A DNA stretch of 64,000 nt, taken from Massilia sp. 9I. GTDB taxonomy: Bacteria > Pseudomonadota > Gammaproteobacteria > Burkholderiales > Burkholderiaceae_D. The notes under the pieces were generated by a model. That model ran no database searches, was not told the DNA's origin, and saw only the letters and a program-made list of their open reading frames with translations. This document shows, piece by piece, positions 54,201 to 62,544 of this stretch. Where the stretch lies: assembly GCF_902506415.1 (NCBI RefSeq), contig NZ_LR733275.1:383651-447650 (forward strand), read 5' to 3'. Both the position numbers and the translations under genes were made by a program. The number at the start of each line of letters is the position of its first letter. The stretch's first letter is position 1.

Positions 54201-55418
54201 GACCAGCTTGAGCAGGCGCAGCGCATTGCGCTGGGTGAGTTCGATGCGGCGGCGCTGGCCGGGCGTGAGCGCTTCGCCGGTATCGGCCAGCGCGTCGTCG
54301 AGCGGGCCCAGGATCAGGGTCAGCGGCGTGCGGAATTCGTGCGAGACGTTCGAGAAGAAAGCGGTCTTGGCGCGGTCGATCTGGGCCAGCTCCTCGGCCC
54401 GGCGCAGCTCCTGCTCATAGGCGGAGACGTTGCCCACCGCGGTGCCGATGGCGGCGCCGAGCAGCTCGTAGAAGTTCAGGTAGTCGGCGTCGAGCGCGCG
54501 CCGGGCGCTGACGCCGGCCACCAGGTAGCCCCAGGCTTCCTGCTGCCCCGGCAGCGTTACCGGCAGCACCATCGCGGTATCGGGCGCCTCGTCGTAGGTG
54601 CCGCAGCGGGCGCCGGCAAAACGCTGCGCCAGGCCGGTCACGCGCTGGGTGGCGCGCCCCGCTGCGGCCAGCGCGAACGGCCAGGTGGTGTCGTCCGGCG
54701 CCAGGGCGCCCGGGGCCAGCGGACAGTGGCTCTCGATGCCGGCGCGGCCGCGCAGCAGCAGCTGGCCGGAGGCAGTGTCATGCTGGTAGAACAGGATGAA
54801 AGGCAGGTCCTCGGCCAGGGCCGCGTGGCCGGCCGCCAGCTGGCGCCCGATGTCGGCGGCGGTGCGTGCGCTGGCCAGGGCGTCGCTCAGCTCGCGCAGT
54901 CCACGCGTGCGGCGCGCGCCCAGCACCAGTGCCGTGGTCTCCGTGATCGGGTGGAAGATCCCGCCCACCGCGCCCGACTCGTCGCGGATCGGCGAGAAGG
55001 AAAAGGTCATGAAGGCCTCTTCCAGGTAGCCGTGGCGGTCGAGGAACATGCGCTGGTCGCGGATGTAGGCGCCTTCGCCCTTGTGGGCGCGGTCGAAGGC
55101 ATCGCCCACGACCGGCAGCGCGCTGGCCCAGATTTCCTTGAACGGGCCGCCCATCGACTTGGGATGCAGGTCGCCGCAGATCGGGCGGTAGGCGTCGTTG
55201 TAGATCTGGATGTCCTGCTCACCCCAGCACACCAGGATCGGGAAGGTCGAGGACAGGCACAGGCTGACCGTCGTGCGCAGGCTCTGCGGCCACTGGTCGA
55301 GCGGTCCCAGCGGCGTGGCGGACCAGTCCATCGACCGGATCAGGGCGCCCATCTCGCCGCCGCCCGCCAGCCAGCTGAGGTCGGGCTGGCGATCGAGCGC
55401 CGGGGTCGTTTCAGGCAT
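51231..55418 (-). CDS. Double hybrid sensor kinase (PAS-GAF-HisKA-HATPase-REC-PAS-PAS-HisKA-HATPase-REC)
   Basis: 1395 residues with no membrane segment, so cytosolic. Two complete kinase cores are in one chain. Module 1: PAS (about 40-165), GAF (about 175-345), HisKA with SHEFRTP (His360), HATPase (NLLSNAFKF, DTGIGIP, GTGIGLAL), receiver with ADDNKD and Asp684 in LSDVMMP. Module 2: two PAS domains (about 770-890 and 890-1010), HisKA with AHELRNP (His1033), HATPase (NLVNNAAKY, DSGIGIG, GLGVGLNLV), receiver with VDDNVD and Asp1321 in FLDIGLP, lysine in TKPA. Both halves keep their phosphate residues. It has no adjacent response-regulator gene and no Hpt domain, so the output partner must be elsewhere. 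It converges on the TetR gene. Confidence 0.93.
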   Translation of the reverse strand: MPETTPALDRQPDLSWLAGGGEMGALIRSMDWSATPLGPLDQWPQSLRTTVSLCLSSTFPILVCWGEQDIQIYNDAYRPICGDLHPKSMGGPFKEIWASALPVVGDAFDRAHKGEGAYIRDQRMFLDRHGYLEEAFMTFSFSPIRDESGAVGGIFHPITETTALVLGARRTRGLRELSDALASARTAADIGRQLAAGHAALAEDLPFILFYQHDTASGQLLLRGRAGIESHCPLAPGALAPDDTTWPFALAAAGRATQRVTGLAQRFAGARCGTYDEAPDTAMVLPVTLPGQQEAWGYLVAGVSARRALDADYLNFYELLGAAIGTAVGNVSAYEQELRRAEELAQIDRAKTAFFSNVSHEFRTPLTLILGPLDDALADTGEALTPGQRRRIELTQRNALRLLKLVNSLLDFSRIEAGRVQASYAPVDLARLSTELAGVFESAMVRGGLAYAVDAEDLGEPVWVDRDMWEKIVFNLLSNAFKFTLAGGVTLRLQRHQGMARLSVSDTGIGIPAHELPRVFERFHRIEGASGRTYEGTGIGLALMQELVWLHGGSIAVHSVEGEGTRFDIDIPFGHAHLPAERVLAADAPAPAGDDSRMGAAFVEEALRWLPDAGDPAAVPSAGLPATIADAGPRPRILVADDNKDMRAYLKSLLEPHAEVIACADGETAFALLQRDPPDLLLSDVMMPRLDGFGLIARIRADEALCDLPVMLLSARAGEEAKVEGLQAGADDYMVKPFAANELLARVRSQVALARERRRMHQETSRRDAYFRALVDASPAMLWTTSGDEQCTYLSQRWYDFTGRRVEQDLGRGWLDNVHPDDVQRTVDAYLEATAARVPFAIDFRLRRHDGAYRWVIDTGLPRTDEAGRPDGYVGTVIDIHERRMLQKRFERVAQAGNIGVWYADAPFELFRMNPEMAAQLGMDGRREAVVEELVAAVHGADRARFEARLRRSLEQGSALDIEFRSAYDADGTRWLHAIGWCDLDEDGQPLRFDGVTFDVSSHKHAEQELRHLADELAAKNRQQNDFLSTLAHELRNPLAPIRAGVDLLQSGADAGGRDVPGMMRRQVDHMVHLVDDLLDMARLSEGKLTLRLEPVLLGDAVHDGVEMAMPLVNARGHRLALRLPEAQVVLQADRHRVSQVISNLVNNAAKYTPAGGDIAVEAWTEEGEAVIAVADSGIGIGPDALARVFDMYAQGHASEVMGEGGLGVGLNLVQRLVQLHGGSVAAESAGEGRGSRFTVRLPLPDAAPAASAPATPAPHAPRAAAPGRALRVLVVDDNVDAAEMLATLLEIGGHEVRMAHDGAGAIDAARALLPEVVFLDIGLPDTTGYEAAVALRRIDGLQGTMLVALTGWGTEQDRQRAREAGMDHHLTKPAEFDAVDRLLALALQARSPGR

Positions 55419-55533
55419 GCGAAAAGCTTTCAGTGGGTGGGCGAATGACGCAATGCGGCAATTTTAATGCACAGATGCATGCACGCGTTATCAGATGCGC
55501 AATGAAATCTGGGGAATTTGCGGATATACGACG

Positions 55534-55563
55534 AAAAAAAAGCCAGCCCGAAGGCTGGCTTTT
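55534..55563 (-). terminator. Rho-independent terminator of the RND efflux operon
   Basis: On the minus strand AAAAGCCAGCC pairs with GGCTGGCTTTT (loop TTCG) followed by eight T residues, 18 bases after the pump gene. Confidence 0.93.
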
Positions 55564-55580
55564 GCGGAGAAGAAAACCCC

Positions 55581-58500
55581 TTACACCGGCTGCGGCGTAC
55601 CGCGGCCACGGCCCGTCACCAGGCGGCCCAGGCGCATGATCGTGCGATAGACCAGGCGCACGAAGGTCAGCGTCAGGATGGCTTCGACGAAGGTCATCAG
55701 GAAGGCCAGCGCCGGGTTGAAGCGGTTGGCGCGGCGGTTGAACTTCGCAAACATGCGGTCGCGGGCGATCTCGATGCTGTCGTAGAAGGTCGGCACCACC
55801 AGCAGGGTCAGGAAGGTCGAGGTGATGGTGCCGCCGATGATCGCGATGGCCAGCGGCTGGTAGAACTGGCCGGCGTCGCCGAGGGCCAGCGCCACCGGCA
55901 GCATGCCGGCGATCAGCGCGAAGGTCGTCATCAGGATCGGGCGCAGGCGCTTGCGGCCGGCCGCCATCAGCGCGTCCTCGCGGTCCATGCCCTGCTTCTC
56001 CAGTTCGCGGGCGGCGTCCAGCAGCAGGATCGCGTTCTTCGCCACCAGGCCCATCAGCATGATGACGCCGATCAGGCTCATCAGGTTGAGGGTGTTCTTG
56101 GTGATCAGGAGCGCCAGCACCACGCCGATCAGGGACAGCGGCAGCGACAGCATCACGCCCATCGGTGCGGTGAAGGAACCGAACTGCATCACCAGGATCA
56201 GGTACATCAGGCCGATGCCCGAAATCAGGGCGATGCCCATGGCGGTGAACACTTCCTGCTGGTCCTGGCCGGCGCCGCCCAGCTGCAGGCCATAGCCCGG
56301 CGGGAAGTCGAAGCTCTTGGCCAGTTTCATGGCGTCGGCGGTCACTTCACCCGGCGAACGGCCCTGGGCATTGGCGGACACGGTGATCATGCGCTCGCCG
56401 TTCTTGTGGCGGATCGCGGCCGGGCCCTTGCCCATGGTGATGCTGGCGATCTGCTCCAGCGGCACCATCATGCCGGTGCCGCTCACGGCGATCGGCAGGC
56501 GCTCGATGCTGTCGGTGTTGACGCGGTCGTCCGGATGCAGGCGCACCGCGACGTCACGGGTTTCGCTGCTCGGGTCGACCCAGTCGCCCACTTCAATGCC
56601 GGCGAAGGCCACGCGCAGCGATTGGGCGGCGTCGTTGATCGAGATGCCCATGGCGTTGGCCAGGCCGCGGTCGAGCACGATCTGCAGCTCGTTCTTCGGA
56701 TCCTGCTCCGACAGGGTGACGTCGACCGCGCCCGGAACCTGGCGCAGCTTTTCCATGTAGGCCGTGGTCAGGTCCATCAGCTTGCGCGAATCCGGACCGG
56801 TGAACTGGATCTGGACCGGCTTGCCGCCGCCGTTCAGGTCATCGATCACGGTGTACTCGGCGCCGACCAGGCGGCCGACTTTCTCGCGCAGCTCGGTCGC
56901 GATTTCGGAACCGGTGCGCTTGCGTTCGCTGCGCTTGCCGATGTCGATGTAGATACGGCCGCCGCCGGTGTTGACGTTGCTGTTGGTGTCCTTGGTTTCC
57001 GGGATGGCGCGGGCCAGCTCGGCCGCCGCTTCCACCTTGCGGCGCGAATACTCCACGCTCGACGAGGCCGGTACGCGGATCTCGACCATCAGGGTGCCCT
57101 GGTCGGATTTCGGCAGGAAGCTCGAACCGCCGAACTTACCCTGCAGGAAGATCGCACCGACGAAGCTGGCGACGGCGATGGCGGCCATCCACTTGCGATG
57201 GTGCAGCGCCCAGGCGATCACCCGGCTATAGCGGTCGGCCTGGTGGTCGAACCAGACGTTGAACTTGTCGAGCGCCTTGCCGATGCCCTTCTTCTGGATC
57301 TTGTGGTGGTCGACCGGGTCGCCCCAGTAGGCCGACAGCATCGGGTCGAGGGTGAAGGAGATGAACAGCGACACAATCACCGAGCAGGTCACGGTCAGTG
57401 CGAACGGACCGAACCATTGGCCGGACATGCCCGGCATGAAGGCGACCGGGATGAACACGGCCATGATCGAGAAGGTGGTCGCGGCCACGGCCATGCCGAT
57501 CTCGGCGGTGCCTTCCAGCGCCGCGGTGCGGCGGTCGGAACCCATTTCCATGTGGCGCACGATGTTTTCACGCACCACGATCGCATCGTCGATTAGCACG
57601 CCGATGGCGAGGGACAGGCCGAGCAGGGTCATGAAGTTCAGCGTGAAGCCGCACAGCCAGACCGCGATGAAGGCGGCCAGCACCGAGGTCGGCAGCGACA
57701 GCGCGGTGATCAGGGTCGAGCGCCACGAGTTCAGGAACACGTACACCACGAAGATGGTCAGGATCGCGCCCAGCACCAGCGATTCGATCACGTTGTTCAG
57801 GCTCATCTGGGCGTCGTCGCCGCCGTCGCGGGTGACTTCCAGCTTGGTGCCTTCCGGCAGTTCTTTCTGGGTCTCTTCGACCACCTTGTGGACCTTCTTG
57901 GCCAGCGACACGGTCGAAGCGTCACGCGAACGGGAGATCTGGATGCCGACGTTCGGTTTGCCGCTGCGCATGGAGAGGCTGTTGATGTCCGCGTAGCCGT
58001 CCTTGATCTCGGCCACCTGGTTCAGGCGCACGATCTGGTCGCCGTTACGCTTGACCACGACCTGCGAGAAATCTTCGGGACGCTCGATGCGGCCGACCAG
58101 GCGGATGCCCTTCTCGTCCAGCTCGCTGCGCAGCTTGCCCACCGGCGCATTCGTGTTCTGGGTGCGCAGGGCGTTGGTCACGTCCGACACCGAGACGCCG
58201 AACTCGCGCAGCTTCTCGGCGCGCAGCAGGACCGACAGTTCGCGGCGCAGGGCGCCGTTGACGCTCACGGTCGAGACGCCGTCGATGGCGCGGAACTTAT
58301 CGGCCAGCACGTCTTCGGCGTAGCGCGAGATTTCCGCGTGGCTCTGCGAGCTCGACGAGAAGGCCAGCGACATCACCGGTTCCGAAGCCGGGTCGATGCG
58401 GCGCAGGATCGGCTCGCGCATCTCGACCGGCAGCTTGTAGCGCACCGCGGCGATCGCGTTGCGCACGTCGTCCGAGGCTTCGATCAGGTTGCGGTCGAAG

Positions 58501-58787
58501 TCGAATTCCATCCAGATCGAGGCGCCGCCTTCGTAGGAGTTGGAGTTGACTTCGGTGACGCCCTGGATCGCCAGCATCTGCTTCTCGATGCGGTTGGTGA
58601 TCTCGCGTTCGGAGGTTTCCGGCGAGGCGCCCGGATACGGGATGTCGACCACGATGACCGGCACTTCGACGTCCGGGTTCTGGTTGACCTTCAGTTTGGA
58701 CAGGGCCAGCAGGCCCATGGCCATCATCGCGACGATCAGCACGACCGTCGCGACAGGCTTCTTGACACTGAAATTAGAGAGGAACAT
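55581..58787 (-). CDS. RND efflux pump inner-membrane transporter (AcrB/MdtB-like)
   Basis: 1068 residues with the 12-helix HAE1 layout: first helix (about 10-30), two large periplasmic loops and the transmembrane bundle. Helix 4 carries the two adjacent acidic proton-relay residues in GVLIDDAIVVRENIVRH. The conserved periplasmic entry and docking segments NPDVEVPVIVV, GLMYLILVMQFGSF and PMGVMLSLPLSLIGVVLAL are present. The protein pumps small lipophilic compounds using proton flow; substrates unknown. It is preceded by its fusion protein in the same operon (21 bases apart). No outer-membrane channel gene is nearby, so it would use a shared TolC-like channel. Confidence 0.95.
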   Translation of the reverse strand: MFLSNFSVKKPVATVVLIVAMMAMGLLALSKLKVNQNPDVEVPVIVVDIPYPGASPETSEREITNRIEKQMLAIQGVTEVNSNSYEGGASIWMEFDFDRNLIEASDDVRNAIAAVRYKLPVEMREPILRRIDPASEPVMSLAFSSSSQSHAEISRYAEDVLADKFRAIDGVSTVSVNGALRRELSVLLRAEKLREFGVSVSDVTNALRTQNTNAPVGKLRSELDEKGIRLVGRIERPEDFSQVVVKRNGDQIVRLNQVAEIKDGYADINSLSMRSGKPNVGIQISRSRDASTVSLAKKVHKVVEETQKELPEGTKLEVTRDGGDDAQMSLNNVIESLVLGAILTIFVVYVFLNSWRSTLITALSLPTSVLAAFIAVWLCGFTLNFMTLLGLSLAIGVLIDDAIVVRENIVRHMEMGSDRRTAALEGTAEIGMAVAATTFSIMAVFIPVAFMPGMSGQWFGPFALTVTCSVIVSLFISFTLDPMLSAYWGDPVDHHKIQKKGIGKALDKFNVWFDHQADRYSRVIAWALHHRKWMAAIAVASFVGAIFLQGKFGGSSFLPKSDQGTLMVEIRVPASSSVEYSRRKVEAAAELARAIPETKDTNSNVNTGGGRIYIDIGKRSERKRTGSEIATELREKVGRLVGAEYTVIDDLNGGGKPVQIQFTGPDSRKLMDLTTAYMEKLRQVPGAVDVTLSEQDPKNELQIVLDRGLANAMGISINDAAQSLRVAFAGIEVGDWVDPSSETRDVAVRLHPDDRVNTDSIERLPIAVSGTGMMVPLEQIASITMGKGPAAIRHKNGERMITVSANAQGRSPGEVTADAMKLAKSFDFPPGYGLQLGGAGQDQQEVFTAMGIALISGIGLMYLILVMQFGSFTAPMGVMLSLPLSLIGVVLALLITKNTLNLMSLIGVIMLMGLVAKNAILLLDAARELEKQGMDREDALMAAGRKRLRPILMTTFALIAGMLPVALALGDAGQFYQPLAIAIIGGTITSTFLTLLVVPTFYDSIEIARDRMFAKFNRRANRFNPALAFLMTFVEAILTLTFVRLVYRTIMRLGRLVTGRGRGTPQPV

Positions 58788-58808
58788 TTGTTGTTTTCCT
58801 TGTTTTCC

Positions 58809-59975
58809 TTACTTGCCCTGAACCGGGGCTGCGCTCGCCACGCGGGCGGTCGCCATGTCGACCTTCTGGCCATCCTTCAGGTTCGAGGTCGGGGCGCGCA
58901 GCACGATGTCGCCGGCGGCCAGGCCCTGCTTGATCTCGACGTTGCCGGTGCGCGGGTCGCGTGCGCCCACCACCAGGTTGACCTGGGACAGGGTCTTGTC
59001 CTTGATGCGCCAGGTGTAGGCCTTGTCGCCCGACTTCACGACTGCCGCTTCCGGCAGCATCAGGGCGCTGGTGCTCTGGGCATCGACGCGGCCTTCGGCG
59101 TACAGGCCGGCCACTTTCGGCTGGGCCTTGTCGGCAAACTCGATCACGACTTCGACCTGGCGGGTGACGGCGTTGGCGGCCGGGTCGATGCGCTTGATGA
59201 TGCCGGCGAACTGCTGCTCGCCGTAGCCGTTGACGCGGAAGTTGACCTTCTGGCCGGTCTTGACGGCGGCGATCGAATCGGCCGAGACGCGGCCCTGGAA
59301 GCGCATGCTGTCCGGATCGATGACCTTCACCAGTTCCTTGCCGATGGTGGCGGTGTCGCCGGCCGAGACCTTGCGCTCGGAGACGATGCCGTCGAACGGA
59401 GCGCGCACGATGGTGCGCGACAGCTGCTGGCGGGCGGTGGCGGCGCGCGAACGGGCGGCCGACAGTTCGCTTTGGGCGCTGTTGCGGCGCACTTCGGCTT
59501 CGTCCAGGCCGACGGCCGAGGTCATGCCGGAGGCGCGCAGGGTCTTCATGCGCTCGAGCTGGCGGTTGGCCTGGTCGAGGGCCTGGCTGGAGGCGCGCAC
59601 GGCTTCGTCGGCAGACGACACGGTGTCGCGGATCGCGGTCTCATCCAGGCGCACCAGCACGTCGCCGCGCTTGACCGGGTCGCCGTTCTCTTTCAGGACC
59701 TGAAGCACCACGGCCGAGACCTCGGCGCGCAGGTCGGCCTTGCGCTCCGGCTGGATCGAACCGGTGACGACCGGGCCGCTGGTCAGGGTGTCGTTCTGGA
59801 CGGTCATTACGTCTTCCGGCGCCACCTGCAGCTGCGACGGACGCTTGTCCTTGGCCTCGCCCTTGGCGCCGGCCTGGGCGGTCTGTTCGCCCGGCTTCGC
59901 GGGTTCCTTGGACTCCTTGCTGCAGGCGACGAGCGCCGAGGCGATGGCAAGGACGAGTAATGATTTGCGCAGCAT
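58809..59975 (-). CDS. RND efflux membrane fusion lipoprotein (AcrA-like)
   Basis: 388 residues. The lipobox LVAC puts Cys18 at the lipid anchor. Biotinyl-lipoyl-like strands (PVVTGSIQPERKADLRAEVSAVVLQVLKENGDPVKRGDVLVRLDETAI), an alpha-hairpin (about 115-170), and the beta-barrel and membrane-proximal domains follow in the usual order. It joins the inner pump to an outer channel. GGAGA before the ATG gives a good start. It is the promoter-proximal gene; I see no TetR or other regulator next to it. Confidence 0.95.
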   Translation of the reverse strand: MLRKSLLVLAIASALVACSKESKEPAKPGEQTAQAGAKGEAKDKRPSQLQVAPEDVMTVQNDTLTSGPVVTGSIQPERKADLRAEVSAVVLQVLKENGDPVKRGDVLVRLDETAIRDTVSSADEAVRASSQALDQANRQLERMKTLRASGMTSAVGLDEAEVRRNSAQSELSAARSRAATARQQLSRTIVRAPFDGIVSERKVSAGDTATIGKELVKVIDPDSMRFQGRVSADSIAAVKTGQKVNFRVNGYGEQQFAGIIKRIDPAANAVTRQVEVVIEFADKAQPKVAGLYAEGRVDAQSTSALMLPEAAVVKSGDKAYTWRIKDKTLSQVNLVVGARDPRTGNVEIKQGLAAGDIVLRAPTSNLKDGQKVDMATARVASAAPVQGK

Positions 59976-60211
59976 TGTGGTTCTCCAGAGAATGGACTTG
60001 GTTGTTCTTGTAAAAATTCGAATATAGACAGCCAGCGCGCAGTATCGAGTAGTGCCCTACCAACTTCAAGTGACTACTCTGCGTACTGCGGAAATCGAGG
60101 GATGAAATGCGGTATTTCGCGATGAGCTGCATTCCAGACGGGCTGAAATGTGCCCGATTCCGGACAGTTTGCGGACAAGGCGGACGTCCGGATGGCCCGC
60201 CAGCCCGCCTT

Positions 60212-60643
60212 CTAGACGCCGGCGCCGAAGATGGCGTGAACCAGGAAGCCCATGCCGATGCCGGTCAGGATGCCGCCGCTGATTTCGACCAGGGTGTGGC
60301 CCATGCGTTCGCGCAGGACGACGTGGCCGACGGTTTCCTTGCCCAGCCGGTTGATGGCGGCCGCCTGGCGGCCCACGTGCTGGCGCAGGCTGTTGGCGTC
60401 GATCATCACAATGAAGGCCAGGGTCACGGCGACGCCGAAGGCCGGGTGGCCGATGCCTTCGCGCAGGGCGATCAGGGTCGCCATGCTGGTGACCACCGAG
60501 CTGTGGTTGCTGGGGAAGCCCCCATTGCCCACCAGGTTGAAGGCCCAGCGGCGCTGGCGCACGCTGGTAATCAGGAACTTGATCGGGCCAACCACCATCC
60601 AGGTCAGCACAGGTGTTACAAGATAAGCAATATCCACGTCCAA
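60212..60643 (-). CDS. Divergent PAP2 family membrane protein (YuiD-like)
   Basis: 143 residues with three to four hydrophobic segments (YLVTPVLTWMVVGPIKFLI, PAFGVAVTLAFIVMID, ILTGIGMGFLVHAIF). NGGFPSNHSSVVTSMATL and DANSLRQHVGRQAAAINRL are the divergent PAP2 signatures, equivalent to the PSGH-type phosphatase motifs. Members are thought to act on lipid phosphates but few are tested. The longest frame starts with TTG; a GTG two codons in is equally possible. Its upstream region holds a perfect 18-bp palindrome. Confidence 0.85.
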   Translation of the reverse strand: MDVDIAYLVTPVLTWMVVGPIKFLITSVRQRRWAFNLVGNGGFPSNHSSVVTSMATLIALREGIGHPAFGVAVTLAFIVMIDANSLRQHVGRQAAAINRLGKETVGHVVLRERMGHTLVEISGGILTGIGMGFLVHAIFGAGV

Positions 60644-60665
60644 ATCCAGGTAGTTAGTGTTAATG

Positions 60666-60683
60666 TAATGCCGCGCGGCATTA
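60666..60683. repeat. 18-bp perfect palindrome TAATGCCGC/GCGGCATTA
   Basis: Nine bases are mirrored exactly without a spacer. It lies 22 bases upstream of the PAP2-family start and 120 upstream of the DUF475-type gene, so it could be a dimeric regulator's operator for either or both. Confidence 0.6.
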
Positions 60684-60803
60684 TCTCAGATGCAAAGCAT
60701 CGTCGATACGAAATCAGGGATGAAACAGGGACATCCGTAGCGCCGCCGCACCACCTGGGACGGTAATATTCTCTTAACTAGACTAGACAGGCAAGGGGGC
60801 AGT

Positions 60804-61853
60804 ATGCGGCATTTCCGGTTGTCGATTGGGGTAACGATCATCCTGATGGCCTTGGCGGGCTGGTGGGGCTACGAGCACCGCGGGATGGCGGGACTATTGC
60901 AGGCGCTGTGGATCACGGCCGTGCTGGGCGTGCTCGAAGTGTCGCTTTCTTTCGACAACGCGGTCGTCAACGCTTCCGTCCTGCGCGGCTGGAACGAGTT
61001 CTGGCGCAAGCTTTTCCTCACGGTCGGCATCCTGGTGGCGGTGTTCGGCATGCGCCTGCTGTTCCCGCTCGTGATCGTGTCGGCCGCGACCGGCCTGGGC
61101 ATGATCGAGGTCTGGCACATGGCGATCGACAATCCCACCGAATACTCGCGCCATCTCACCGAGAAGCACGCCGAGGTGGCGGCCTTCGGCGGCGCCTTCC
61201 TGATGCTGGTCTTCCTGAACTTCCTGTTCGATGAGGAAAAGGAACTGCACTGGCTCGGCTGGCTGGAGGAAAAGGTCGGCAAGTACGGCACCGAGGGCCT
61301 GGCGATCCTGATCACCCTGTCGGCGGTGTTCGGCGCCATGTACCTGATGGAACCGGCGCGCAAGCTCCCGGTCCTGATCGCGGGCGTCACCGGCGTGCTG
61401 ATCTATATCGGCGTGCAATGGCTGAGCGGCCTGCTCGAGAGCGAGGAAGAAGACCCGACGGTGGGCAAGATGATCGCCCAGGGCAGCATCGGCGGCTTCC
61501 TGTACCTGGAAGTGCTGGACGCCTCGTTCAGCTTCGACGGCGTGATTGGGGCCTTCGCGATTACCAATGACGTCGTGATCATCATGCTGGGCCTGGCGAT
61601 CGGCGCCATGTTCGTGCGTTCGATGACCGTGTTCCTGGTCTACAAGGGCACGCTGGACGAATTCGTCTTCCTCGAGCACGGGGCGCATTACGCGATCGGT
61701 ATCCTGGCCCTGATCATGTTCTTCAGCGTCGAGTATCACATCCCGGAATGGTTCACCGGCTTGTCAGGATTGGCCTTCATCCTGGTGTCGCTGTGGTCCT
61801 CGGTGCGCTACCGCAAGCGCATGGAGGACAAGGGGCAGGGCCTGGGAGACTGA
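60804..61853 (+). CDS. DUF475 family integral membrane protein (TerC superfamily)
   Basis: 349 residues with about eight hydrophobic helices. The two symmetric acidic motifs of the TerC/DUF475 group are present: EVSLSFDNAVVNASVL near residues 45-62 and EVLDASFSFDGVIGAFAI in the second half. TerC relatives are linked to metal (manganese) export or to tellurite resistance; no direct proof of function for DUF475. The loop between helices carries EYSRHLTEKHAEVAAFGG. AGGGGGC precedes the ATG. It is a single gene with a weak TAATAT box at 60764-60769. Confidence 0.9.
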   Translation: MRHFRLSIGVTIILMALAGWWGYEHRGMAGLLQALWITAVLGVLEVSLSFDNAVVNASVLRGWNEFWRKLFLTVGILVAVFGMRLLFPLVIVSAATGLGMIEVWHMAIDNPTEYSRHLTEKHAEVAAFGGAFLMLVFLNFLFDEEKELHWLGWLEEKVGKYGTEGLAILITLSAVFGAMYLMEPARKLPVLIAGVTGVLIYIGVQWLSGLLESEEEDPTVGKMIAQGSIGGFLYLEVLDASFSFDGVIGAFAITNDVVIIMLGLAIGAMFVRSMTVFLVYKGTLDEFVFLEHGAHYAIGILALIMFFSVEYHIPEWFTGLSGLAFILVSLWSSVRYRKRMEDKGQGLGD

Positions 61854-61936
61854 GGGATTTTGCTAAATGGCGCAGCCGTGGCAGAATGGGCGCGGCTGCG
61901 ATGCTGCCATCCTGACAACTCAACCCACGAATAGCC

Positions 61937-62329
61937 ATGCCGAAACGCGCCACCGCCCTCCTCCTGTCCGCCCTCGCCGCCATCGTGGTGCTGTTCGCGC
62001 TGTACACCTGGTTCACGCTGAGCTGGTCGTATTCGGAAGGCGAACGGGCGGGCTACCTGCAGAAGTTCTCGAAGAAGGGCTGGCTGTGCAAGACCTGGGA
62101 GGGCGAGATTCTGCTGTCGAGCATGCCGGGCGCGATCCCGGAACGCTTCGCCTTCACCGTGCGCGACGAGGCGGTGGTGAAGCAGCTGCAGAATGCGATG
62201 GGACAGCGGGTGCAGATTTCGTACGAACAGCACGTCGGGATTCCGACCTCCTGCTTCGGTGAGACGGAATACTTTGCGACCAAGGCGGGCACCGGGCCGC
62301 TGAATCCGGTGGCGCCGAATCCGCAGTGA
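61937..62329 (+). CDS. Membrane-anchored small protein of unknown function
   Basis: 130 residues with one N-terminal hydrophobic helix (about 7-30, ALLLSALAAIVVLFALYTWFTLSW) and a short domain with Cys in KGWLCKTWEGEILLSS and in GIPTSCFGETEYF. The pattern FAFTVRDEAVVKQLQNAMGQRVQISYEQHVG looks like a small beta-rich fold. I recognise the type as a widespread uncharacterised Betaproteobacterial protein but cannot name a domain. It is read 83 bases after the DUF475 gene on the same strand. Confidence 0.7.
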   Translation: MPKRATALLLSALAAIVVLFALYTWFTLSWSYSEGERAGYLQKFSKKGWLCKTWEGEILLSSMPGAIPERFAFTVRDEAVVKQLQNAMGQRVQISYEQHVGIPTSCFGETEYFATKAGTGPLNPVAPNPQ

Positions 62330-62338
62330 TACGCGGGG

Positions 62339-62364
62339 CGTATTAATTGGGTGCTATTAATACG
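62339..62364. repeat. 9-bp inverted repeat CGTATTAAT-N8-ATTAATACG
   Basis: Arms at 62339-62347 and 62356-62364 are perfectly complementary. AT-rich symmetrical arms with an 8-base centre suit a transcription-factor operator or a weak hairpin; no T run follows, so it is not a terminator. It lies ten bases after the small membrane protein. Confidence 0.6.
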
Positions 62365-62485
62365 TTCGGCATATCACCGTCAACTTGGATCCCGGCCAAG
62401 GGGGACGCCTAGTCACGGGATGACGTGCTGAGGGTGCGGGTTAGACAGGAGTGTGCGACCACTCTGCGTTAATCCAAAAACCGTC

Positions 62486-62505
62486 GTTCCGGCGAAGGCC
62501 GGAAC
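62486..62505. repeat. REP-like hairpin GTTCCGGC-GAAG-GCCGGAAC
   Basis: An 8-bp perfect stem with a GAAG loop embedded in CCGTCGTTCCGGCGAAGG, of the kind that occurs many times in beta- and gammaproteobacterial genomes (TTCCxGCGAAxGCxGGAA). It lies in the intergenic space between convergent genes. Copy number in this genome cannot be seen here. Confidence 0.55.
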
Positions 62506-62544
62506 CCAATTTGACTTCCGCAGCGCCCCGCTAGCGCTCGAGAA

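Noticed and set aside
51309-55448. Plus-strand open frame of about 1379 codons opposite the double kinase
   Set aside because: Repetitive His/Arg/Gln/Ala composition, no known motif, while the other strand encodes every kinase motif.
55581-59975. Tripartite efflux operon with its own outer-membrane channel and regulator
   Set aside because: Only the pump and the fusion protein are present; the genes on both sides are unrelated.
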